DNA from: Phallusia mammillata
Taxonomy: Eukaryota; Chordata; Ascidiacea; Phlebobranchia; Ascidiidae
Assembly: GCA_003260075.1 (NCBI GenBank)
Contig: QLIY01000153.1
Location: 1 to 64,000, forward strand
DNA: 64,000 nucleotides
Direction of reading: 5' to 3'
A program made the position numbers and the translations under genes. Of this stretch, positions 23,486 through 44,475 are shown piece by piece (positions within the stretch are counted from its first letter, which is position 1; the number at the start of each line of letters is the position of its first letter). The notes beneath the pieces were generated by a model. The model searched no databases. It was not told the origin of the DNA and saw nothing but the letters and a program-made list of their open reading frames with translations.

Positions 23486-24450
23486 ACTCTTTAACTTAAA
23501 TATACTTTACACTGCACAACATATTTTGCAATTTAACGTAAAATACATCACACTAAAAACCACACCTCACTAGACAAAACCTCAGACGGTTAATAAGCTA
23601 AACCTAGACTAGTAAACAACTGCTTGTCATTCCAAACTGACTGACTGTCAGGAATAACAAAGGAACATTGTTATGCATTGTTGGGGGGGGGGGTCATCGT
23701 ACTCTTTAACTTAAATATACTTTACACTGCACAAGATATTTTGCAATTTAACGTAAAATACATCGCACTAAAAACCACACCTCACTAGACAAAACCACCG
23801 ACTGTTAATAAGCTAAACCTAGACTAGTAAACAACTGCTTGTCATTCCAAAGTGACTGACTGACTGTCAGGAATAACAAAGGAACATTGTTATGCATTGT
23901 TGTAAGTTACTTCTAGAGCTTTTCCATTATGATTAATAAGTAATACGTTTGAACAAACATAACTGATGATTTAGTTCACTTGTGACACATTATTGATACG
24001 CAAGTAGTGTGTGACACATTATTAACAGGATAAGGTGCCATGAGAGATTCGAAAACATGTTTTCAGTTCGTATGACGCAATATGATTTGCTCAAATCAAT
24101 GCAGTTGCTGTTATGCGAAAAAGGTACAAAGAGTACATATGTTCAACTTTTGAGACTGAAATGCTTTAAAAACGTGTTGTAGAATAGTTATTTATTCTAT
24201 GCGGATTCTCTTAAACATTTCGTAAATTTTATAACATTTTTTGGGGCACAGTCCCTTTCTCTGGTGAATATTATCGAAATAACAACTGAATCAGACAGAA
24301 AATGAATTGTTTGTGTTTTGAAGAAAACTTGTGAGGAATTCATTTAAACAATAGAGGACAAAAACATGACGTTTGTTTAATTAAACTAAATTGTGTACGA
24401 TATGGAAATCACATCCAAAGCACGTCGCAATAACAGCATAGGAACACAGG
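23486..24450. other. Intergenic between the two Ly6 genes
   Basis: It contains the upstream region of the single-domain Ly6 gene in two copies (about 23483-23682 and 23695-23905) either side of a poly-G run. The copies differ by a small CTGACTGA repeat-number change and point differences. No coding sequence is seen. Confidence 0.5.
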
Positions 24451-25262
24451 TTAACATTGCCTAAAAACAACAACAAAAATTTGCAACAAAGTAAAAGTCG
24501 TCCTTTTTGTGAAATAAAATGAGGATTTTATGCTGTCTGCAGATGAGGTATGCGGTTTTGTTACTGAGATAGGCAAATTGGTTGTGTTTGTACTGCCTAT
24601 TGACATAATGGAATTCAAAGTTGTAGTTTGTGTTGTAGAAATTGTCGTTGTTGATGATATGTTGCCTAAAAAATGTGTTTAAACTTTAGGAAGATAGAAT
24701 AGAAAATCAACATTAACCAGCAAATTTATATCATAGCCGAACACAATTTTCGCTTGTATGAGATATCACTAATTTAGGTGATAATTTATTGCTATACTGA
24801 ATATACATCTGCATGCACACGACTTAAGTTTAAACGGGGGGGGGGTGTCCCTTTCTCTGGTGAATATTATTGAAATAACAACTGAATCAGACAGAAAATG
24901 AATTGTTTGTGTTTCGAAGAAAACTTATGAGGAATTCATTTGAACAAAAGAGGGCAAAAAGCATAACGTTTGTTTAATTAAACTAAATTGTGTACGATAT
25001 GGAAATTACATCCAAAGCACGTCGCAACAGCATAGGAACACAGGTTAACATTGCCTAAAAACAACAACAAAAATTTGCAACAAAGTAAAAGTCGTTCTTT
25101 TTGTGAAACAAAATGAGGATTTTATGCTGTCTGCAGATGAGGTATGCGGTTTTGTTACTAGTACGATAGGTGAATTGGTTGTGTTTTTACTGCCTGTTGA
25201 CGAAATAGAATTCAAAGTTGTAGTTTGTGTTGTGGAAGTTGTCGTTGTTGATGATATGTTGC
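24451..25262 (-). repeat. Two diverged copies of the stalk exon
   Basis: About 580 bases (24246-24835) are repeated after poly-G at 24846-25400. Both copies keep the reading frame and stop, but the Thr/Ser stalk carries several amino-acid changes and a one-codon difference, unlike other repeated exons in this window, which change only silently. Confidence 0.7.
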
Positions 25263-27728
25263 CTAAAAATAGTGTTAAACTTTAGGAAGATAGTATAGAA
25301 AATTAACATTAACCAGCAAATTAATATCATATCCGAACTGAGTTTCTGCTAGTATTGGATACCCTTAATTTAGGTCATAATTTATCACCATATTGAGTAT
25401 ACATCTGCATGTTAACTTTTAACTTACCACCTTCGTTACACTGATCCACGTCACAGCAGTAAACACAAATTTGATTTGGCAATTCATGGTTGCACGTCAA
25501 ACTGTTTTGTGCTTCCTGGCCCAAGCAAGCTTGTGTTGATTTAGGGGGGGGGGTGTGACATTGCAAGGCTGTGCACAAAAAGGATAAACAGCATGGAGGC
25601 ATTTTTGACATTATACAGTGGTTTATTTATACACTGAATAACGTTGGGTCTATGTTAAAACGTGTGCAAGGCATGTAGTAACAGTTACGTTAGGTCAATA
25701 AGATATTTCGGTTTACCAAAACAATGAATTTTTTGATTTAGGGGGGGGGGACGAATTTCGGTGAAGCACTTCTCCTAAATACAAAAAGATGTGGATAGCT
25801 GAAATACCTGACCAGGAAATAAGTGTTGTGTTTAGGCATTTGTATTTATACCTTGCCTCCAGGTTGACAGGTTTCTATTTGAGTGCATTCATCGTGACTT
25901 GAGGCCCCAGGGGGGGGGGGCCTTTTGTAATCAGGGAAAATTCACCCAATACACGAATTTCGATGAAGCACTTCTCCTAAAAACAAAAAGATGTGGAATG
26001 CTGAAATACCTGACCAGCAAATAAGTGTTGTGTTTAGGCATTTGTATTTATACCTTGCCTCCGGGTTGACAGGTTTCTATTTGAGTGCATTCATCGTGAC
26101 TTGAGGCCCCAATACATTCGTGACATTGCAAGGCTGTGCACAAAAAGGATAATTAGCATGGAAGAATTTTGGCATTATAAAGTGGTTTATTTGTACACTG
26201 AATAACGTTCAGTCTATGTTAAAACGTGTGAAAGGCATGTAGTAACAGTTGCGTTGGGTCAATAAGATATTTCGGTTTACCAAAACAATGAATTTTTTGA
26301 TTTATCAATACTATTTACTTGTGAACTATGTCAGTCAAAAACAAAAAAATGTACAAAAGCATACTTTGCGAATAGGAATGCGAAAAAAGAGGTTAAATAA
26401 CAAATACAAGATTCAATTTACGTTTTCGATTGCACTTATCCTCGCCACAACAATAAGCACAAACTTGATTTGGCAATTCATTGTTGCATGTCAAACTGTT
26501 TTGTGCTTCCTGGCCCAAGCAAGCTTGTGTTGATTTAGGGGGGGGGGACCTTTTGTAATCAGGGAAAATTCACCCAATACACGAATTTCGGTCAAACAAA
26601 TTTCCTGAAGACATCAAAATGGAATTAAGTCAAGAAAAACTTAAGAAAAGTCAAGTTAAAAATCTTAAAAAACTAATACCGACAAATTTTTTGAATTACA
26701 GGGTTAAAGTGACTACTAGCTGTAGCGTTAAAATTTACAATTGTGTTGGGATGAAAACATTTGTTGTTATACCTTGCCCTCAGGTTGGCAAGTTTCTACT
26801 TGATTGCATTCTTCATGACTCGAGGCCGCCAAGCACTTGTGGCATTCAAGAGCTGTACAATTAAGTAGATACAAAATAGCATTATACTTTTGTTTTACCA
26901 GCACTAAATGTTATCGCTTGTTACCTTTCATCAAAGCGCTGCGGTTATATTGATTTTTACTCAAGTTTGTCTACATCTTGCGAAAGTATGTACTATTTAT
27001 TGTTGTCACTTAATTAACTAAACCTTTTCAATGTTTTTTTTTTCAAAATCAATTCATAAACTTGAAATCCTTATACATGTGCAATCAAAATGATGTAACT
27101 TACGTCTTCGATTGCAAAGATCTCCTTCACAGCAATAAACACAAATTTGATTTGACAATTCATTTTTGCATGTCAAACTGTTTCGTGCTTCTTGGCTCAA
27201 GCAAACTTGTGTGGATTTACAGCCTTTTGTGATCTGGGTGTACTCACCCAAAACACGGAGTTCGGTCCAGCACCTTTCCTAATTAAATTGAACTACATTG
27301 AAACAAATGGTTTCAATACAATACACCTAGAGACATGCGATACACTTTACTCAACTACACTCTTACAGAAATGCTACTACCAAAAGGACATAATCTAACA
27401 GGCACAGTAGCAAAAAACGCTAGAAAGCAGCCAATCAACATGCTAGCTGTTGCTGAAGGAAAACTAATTACAATTTTTTAGCACAGTGCAGTAAATCAAT
27501 CAACGACTAATTTTACCTCATTGCCACATGTTTCTGTTTGTAAACATTCATCGTGATTGGGCGAGCTTAAGCAATGATAACATTCGAGTGCTAGTAAAAT
27601 AGGTTACATAAAACACATTTTAAGACTAATGGCATTACAGTGATATAATACTTACCTTTAACGCTTATAAAAGCGTCCAACACGAAAAGCAAACAAAATA
27701 CCGGCTGTTCAAATCCGATTGCTGTCAT
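24451..27728 (-). CDS. Three-domain Ly6/uPAR-like protein with mucin-like stalk
   Basis: A signal peptide (27728-27656, MTAIGFEQPVFCLLFVLDAF) is followed by three Ly6/uPAR domains. Each is coded by two exons: 27590-27517 with 27278-27104, 26852-26773 with 26604-26422, and 26133-26054 with the broken exon 25976-25428. Domain 1 ends CCEGDLCN, domain 2 CCGEDKCN and domain 3 CCDVDQCN. All open LECYHC- or LQCHEC-like. The last exon (25262-25045, with a second copy 24665-24451) gives a Thr/Ser-rich stalk and a short hydrophobic end (TLLQIFVVVFRQC) before the stop, which suggests GPI attachment or a short anchor. Poly-G runs at 26539, 25910 and 25543 cut the domain 2 and 3 exons near the codons for KGCKST, and pieces of domain 3 are repeated out of order. 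The fold is clear; the ligand and any link to uPAR function are unknown. Confidence 0.78.
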
Positions 27729-28246
27729 TACCTGTTTTTTGAGTAGGCCCAACTGCAAATGAACTTTAAGAATCCTTAGTTCTACATTCAGTAACTAGTC
27801 TCAAGATACCTTATGAATTAAACTAAAGCAACTCAAACGTCGTGATTTCAGCTGTGTATTATCGAACGCCCTGATTGTTAGAACAATACAACGCTTTGTG
27901 TTATGCATTGTTTATGATAATTAATTGATACAATCAAATACATGCAATAAGCAACCGACTGTTATACAAAGGTACTTGCAACACAGGTTGATGATATCAT
28001 GTAAAGGTTTACAAAACAGCATGAGTCACAATAGATTTAATTACAAAACGTACACGACGAAATATATGAAGTCGCAAGCATAAACGATGTATGTACCCTT
28101 GGCAAAACACTTTTTGCGGCTGAAAATCGGCGTTTTGACCAAAAACAAAAAACGTTTGGCTGACCGCAAAACATATTTGTGTGTGTTTGGTAATGATTTT
28201 TTACTGTTTAGTAGAAAGCATTTGTGAAAGAAGTAGAATTATGACG
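27729..28246. other. Short intergenic region
   Basis: It separates the start of the three-domain Ly6 gene from the stop codon of the sushi-rich GH9 gene, both on the minus strand. A TGACGTCAT motif lies at 28242, overlapping the GH9 stop codon. Nothing else is recognised. Confidence 0.5.
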
Positions 28247-38621
<10,375 letters not shown>

Positions 38622-39724
38622 CAGAAATCAGTTGTGAAGTACACAATGGAACAATCACTTCTGTTATCTCAATCAGTTAGGGGGGGGGGTTAGCCATAAT
38701 CAGAAATCAATTGTGAAGTACACAATGGAACAATCACTTCTGTTATCTCAATCAGTTAAAGAACACCATCAAAAAATCAGTCGTTCAGCCAGATTTCCGC
38801 CTGACATATGGGTGATATTTTAAGGGCGTACCACGTTTCGTGACAACAGGACGTGTGTGTCATTTTTAACGACGCGCGCAGGATGTGAAAGGTCAGTGCT
38901 GCAGGCAATTTTAATTAGGAAACAGCGATTTTTTAATGTCAAAAATCCGCGGGCTAGGTAATGTTTTTATGCTTGATATTGCTAATGTGGACTTGTAACA
39001 AACATATTTACAGTGTAGGATTATATTCGTAACAATATTTGTATGACATAATATCATTGACATATCGAACAGATTGGTATCAAAACAATTGGATTGTTTT
39101 TGTTTACTTGTAAACTGATTGTTGTGTTGCTATGTCTCAGTTTTATCAAGACATTTGTGATGTGTGTACATTGGTATCAAAATTGAATAAAAGCACAGAA
39201 ATTGGCAATAAAATGCTTGTTGTCTACGATTTATATTAGGTCCTTAATATGTGGTTTTGTAATACCCTAAAGCCCTAAACAGCTCTTTATTATGTATAAC
39301 ATTGGTAAATAAGATCACTTTTTGTAACAGCTTACATTTAAAAGACGCATACAGTACATCAGTCAGTAGTTTGAAACCAAACATAATAGATTGTTACTGC
39401 AGCAAGCCAGCTGATAGAAAAATGTCGTGAAAACAAAATGCAGTTACTATGGAAATTCAATCAGAATGCCTTTATCTTTTCTTCTGTTTTGTAAAAAAAA
39501 ACAGACTATTTCTCTTCAAAAAGTGTGCAGTTTAGTGGCATCAGAAGAAACGCAAAATTGTGTTTATGCAGTAATGCCAGCTCGTACTCTAAAACGTAAT
39601 TCAACCAATCTAGTTAAACGTTCTGTCGCACGACGTCTTGAAACGCCTGAGGGCTCGAAAGGACTTTCATAAAAGAACAATAACCTCAGTGGTGCATTTC
39701 TATTCTGTGCGCGTCGTTGTTAGT
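38622..39724. other. Divergent promoter region
   Basis: The sushi-GH9 gene (minus) and the glycosyltransferase gene (plus) start here in opposite directions, about 1.1 kb apart. The first 130 bases are repeated after a poly-G run at 38679-38688. No conserved element or coding exon is recognised in the rest. Confidence 0.5.
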
Positions 39725-41750
39725 ATGCTTTCTAGAAAACTTTTGCTATGTTTTTTCGGATTTTTAGCTACAGTATTTTGGGCAAAACAGTTTTTTATTA
39801 CTAGTCCAATGCCTAAAAATTCAAAGAGCAAGTTACATTACCTGACACATACAGTTGCAGCAGTTTACGAACAGAAACAATGTCTTGTTGCTGCAACAAA
39901 CAACGCAGCTTTGTCTAATGAAGAAGAGTTACCAGAAAACTTTGCGCAAATTTTATCAGAACCGAAACCGAAGTTAAAATGTGGCGAAAACGGGATGCAG
40001 TCGCCATGGAAACTTAACCGCCATGCATGGATGATTTTCGTGATTAAGAGCTCACGCAATAACAGTGAGCTAAGGAAGGTAGTTCGTGAGACTTGGGGCT
40101 CGGTTCTGGGGCTTGGGGGGAAGTTTTTTGGGTACATGTTTGTTGTTGGGGTTGATGGGGTCGTCAGCGAAAATTTAAGCATCGAAAATTCACGACATGG
40201 TGATATTTTGGAGTGCAACGTCCAAGAAACGTATCGAAATTTGCCACTTAAGGTAAAACTAATATTAGAATGTTACACCGTTATATTGTAGAAATTAAGT
40301 TTTGTTAAAAGTTAGTAAAATAACATTAAATAAAAAATTTACATTTTGTAGCCATTTTAACTGATATTTTACATGAATTATGTCGTGATACTTTAGATGA
40401 TGGCTGCTTTCACATGGATCACGAAACTACGTCATATGACTACAAAGTTTATTTCAGTCACTGACGACGATTGCGTCATCAATTCAGGATTGATGCTTGA
40501 CGAATTTGAGCGATATGGCGTCACTGATGATGGAAACCAGATTTACTGTGGTTATAAATATGATGAGCAATTAAGGCCAGCAAGAAATAATAATTCGAAA
40601 TGGTAAAATGTTTACTATTTGGTAAATGTGCTCTAAATTTAGGAACACTAGGCTATACATGGACTTGAAAAGTGATTTATTCATAAACATAACTATCAAA
40701 GTATTGGTGTGTATAGAAGACATAATGCAGACGTTTCAACAAATTATTGTAAAACTGTAATTCAACTCAAATTAACATTTCTTAGTATTTTATTTCTTTG
40801 TAAAGTAAGTTAGTATTTTTGTCATAATTAAAAAAATTGGAAAGAAGATGGTGACGTAAGCTCGTAAAAACGTAATTTATTTTGTGATCTATTATGAGAG
40901 TAATTATTAGTGATAAAAATGTCAATACCATCGTATTTAAGCCAAAATAATGCACGTGACGTCACAACTTAAAGCGTCATCGTCTTGTAAATGACGTCAT
41001 CAAAACTACCAAAAAAAACGGTGCAGTTCGTTTCGGTCATAACAAATACCCTGATTATGTCATGGTGTTAACTGAAATTAAACTTTTTATTTTGTATCAA
41101 ACCAGGCACATACCTAAAGAACTTTATCCTAATAAGTTTTATCCTGGATTTTGTCACGGGGCGCTGTGGTCGCTTTCCCCGAAAATCATCAAAAAACTGG
41201 TCTGCGTATTTTACTTCACCGAAATCAACCAATTCCATCTTGAAGACGTTTTAATCACAGGTACGACGTCACGCGAATTATATGACATCATAAATATGAC
41301 GTCATTGTTAAATACAGTAAACCTCGGTTAATCTGGACCCGTTTCGACCAGAAAAAATGTCCGGATTAGGCGTAGGTCCGGTTTAACCGATGTCGATTAG
41401 ATAAGAAATTAATGACTCCGGTTAAACCGAGGTTTACTGTAATTGAAACTGACATTTTTTTTCTTTCTGTAACACGATTTTTTATTTTAAACCCTAAATA
41501 GGTCAAAAAGTGTGTTGATTTTGTGTGTTTTTGTCTAATTCTGTGTCTAATGCTTTGTGCAGGAATTCTAAGAAGGAAAGTGGGAGGTAATATAACCGTC
41601 ACGAAAGCTTTGGAAAATGAGACGTTGTTGGTGTATCACACTGGAAGAAAAAAAGACCCTGCAAGTTTTATGAAGAAAACGTGGAAAGAATGGAAACCAG
41701 AAATAATTGTCGGAAGAGAAAAAGTGGAAAAGCGTGGAAACAGCGGATAA
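39725..41750 (+). CDS. Beta-1,3-galactosyltransferase-like enzyme (GT31)
   Basis: Exons 39725-40252, 40397-40602, 41106-41260 and 41563-41750 join in frame to 358 residues. It is a type II membrane enzyme of the Golgi family that adds galactose or N-acetylglucosamine in beta-1,3 linkage. A short cytosolic start and a membrane segment (LLLCFFGFLATVFWA) are followed by the family landmarks RKVVRETWG, FFGYMFVVG, ENSRHGDILEC, YRNLPLK, the metal-binding TDDDCVIN, YPNKFYPGFCHG and the acidic EDVLITG. The start at 39725 places the membrane segment near the N terminus as is usual; an in-frame ATG at 39638 would add 29 basic residues. A pogo-like MITE sits in intron 3. The exact acceptor and linkage cannot be told from sequence. 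The C-terminal tail is Lys- and Glu-rich. Confidence 0.88.
41315..41439. mobile_element. pogo/Tigger-like MITE with TA target duplication
   Basis: The ends are CAGTAAACCTCGGTTAATC and GGTTAAACCGAGGTTTACTG, flanked by TA on both sides. It is 125 bp and complete, and is the cleanest copy of this family in the window. It lies in intron 3 of the glycosyltransferase gene. Confidence 0.85.
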
Positions 41751-44475
41751 AGGAATAACGGAAAGCTTAAAATTGCGGAAAATATGTAATTTGGCAAAAT
41801 AGTCAAAATCAGAAATGTTGCCTCTTATTAAAGTGATGATGTCTAGCCTGGTCGCCATAGAAGAATTCCAAAGAATCCACAAAATTTACGGGCAATTGCA
41901 AAATCCAATACACTAAATGCAAGTTTTTCAAGAACTTTTTTTAATGCTAGGCCATATCTTCATTTGAAGAAATATTTTAAATAGACCAAACAGCTTCTGT
42001 TTCATGAATTTATGTCGGAGTTAGGAAGAGAAAAAAATGTGTGTTACTACAAAACATTGTGCAAACAGAAAATTTTACGTTTAGCTTTTATCTATTTTAT
42101 GTTTTGTATGTGCTGTCTTCATGTCATGGGCTCATGGCAAGCTTTTATTTTTTATTTTTGTAGAATTACACAATTTTCAGTTGACAAAAAACAGTTAGTT
42201 TAGGATTCTTTATGTCTATTTAGGCAAAAAAATTATGTTTTTGAGTAAAATACAACTGTTGTTTCCGATGATGGTTCATATATCTGTACATACATACCAG
42301 CTGTTTAGGTTAATTCAGGAACACTATGAGCAACGTTTGATGTGCACGCTGTGGCCATACACCAGTGTATATGCAACATATATTTTCATGTGCTTGGACA
42401 TACACGCAAGTCCCTTAGTACACTGAGAACCACTGTAAGCGACATTAGAGGTACAAACTGTGTACACGCATCTGTTTATTACACAGCATGGATTTTTGTG
42501 AGTAACATTTTATTTTCACGCAGCATAGATTTTTAAACGCTATAAAAGAACAAGCATTTTATATTTACAGCTCTTACGGAGAAATACCAAAAGCGTCCGC
42601 CGGCTGCTATGAGGCAAACCGATGTAGCATTGTTTCCATACAAATCGGCAACCAACAACACACAAGTAAACCTAGTGCTTACAAAAAATCCCACAAATTT
42701 GAGTGGTTTTTCTGGAAACAATAGAGGCCATGTACAGTTTGCAGGGAAAATTGGGCACCAAGGGGCCGATTCCCGTACGCAAGGCCCCGTGATCGTTCAA
42801 GCGTGACTCGACGAAAGATCAGAGGGTGGCCGACGCGCGTTGGTGACGTAACAATTACTTTCATCTTACAGTACCGCGACTGAAGTTTGCCGAAAGCTTC
42901 GAAGTATTTCGTGTGTAAAGGTTGTACAACGAGGATCTTAGGTACCATGGGTTGATCACATATAAAAGTCGTTATTTTTAGAGTTTTATTAGGTTTGTTA
43001 TCTTTGAAAAACACAAAGATTGCAAAAAAGAGTACCTAGTTTTCCAACTCTACAAAAGTTTTAAAAAAATTTACCAATAAAAATATTATTTTCACACAAC
43101 AATGATTGCATTTAAGAACACTATACACGGGCTTAAAAAGTAATTTAATCAAAAGCACTACTGCCAGGCACTGATGACGATTGTTAAAGCGTCTGTATGA
43201 TGTATTCTATACACACAAATACTCTGGCAGTTATGATTTTGATGAAATTATTACATTGTTTTGTGCTATACTTATACAACTAAGATACTAATCTCGTGTT
43301 GCAGAGTTAGAACAAAAATAACTGGTTAGTAAAGCTCCATTTGTACTGTTTAGACTAGCATTACGTCATTGTAAACCATACTCACGTCACTGAGCAAAAA
43401 AACTTCCAGTATACATTGTTTCATTTTTCAGTGTGTCTGTTGTATTCCGTGGTGTTGCTGTTTGAAAACCGCAAGTTCTAATCCCAATTACCCCCTGGAT
43501 TTGTGTTTGCTATCGTAACACCACAATGACGTCATCACCTTACGTCACGCATCACTGGGTGCGCTTTGATTCCCTTGATCCGCTAATAATTCGCGCAAAC
43601 ACTGGCGCGTGCCGCTTGATCCTACTTCAAAGGGTCGGATTTTGGGTTCCCGATACTTTGACGGACAGTTCTTTGGACCAATCAAGATCTATCAACATGT
43701 GATGAGCGCAAGAAAAAATGAATCGGGTTGATTTTTTGCTTTGTTGTGAGTTGCGTTTGTTGAGAAGGAATTTTGTAGTACAAGGACCCATAGCAAAGAT
43801 GCAGTTTTGAATAAGGTTTTTAAATAAATTTCCGACCAGTTAAAAAGAGATTTTATAAATGTGAAGTTTCTTCCATATACGAACAGTTTTGTTTGAGCTT
43901 TTCCAGTATTTTGTATCAAGCTTTGCCTGTATTTTACTATTTAATAATCCTAAAAGATTAGTGCTATAGCTAGGGAAGGGGGGGGGGCTAACACCACAAT
44001 GACGTCATCACCTTACGTCACGCATCGCTGGGTGCGCTTTGATTCCCTTGATCCGCCAATAATTCGCGCAAACACTGGCGCGTGCCGCTTGATCCTACTT
44101 CAAAGGGGGGGGGGGGAGTTACTTCTATATACGAACAGTTTTGTTTGAGCTATTCAAGTATTTTGTATCAAGCTTTGCCTATATTTTACTATTTAATAAT
44201 CCTAAAAGATTAGTGCTATAGCTAGGGAAAGGATTACATATTTTAATGTCTCAATCGTTGAACAATGAAATAATGATAACTTTGGAGGTTTTGATAATAG
44301 ACAGCTCAAAACAAAAAGCAAAATTTTGTTTCGAAAGTAGACTATAAATCCCCTAAACGTCTAGTGCCAGTTTGCAAAGTATCAGTTTTCAAACGCAGAA
44401 GTCAATTTTTCCTGTAGCAAAACAACTTTAACACATTGTTAAACTTAAGTTTTTACAGCCATAGAACACTGCAAA
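41751..44475. other. Intergenic region before Notum
   Basis: It contains a dispersed repeat at about 42300-42437 related to one at 29430-29670. A 120-base block (43503-43631) is repeated after poly-G at about 43989-44106, and a second repeated block (about 43867-43976 and 44122-44228) overlaps it. Several TGACGTCA motifs occur. No convincing exon is seen; the Notum promoter should lie at the right end. Confidence 0.5.
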
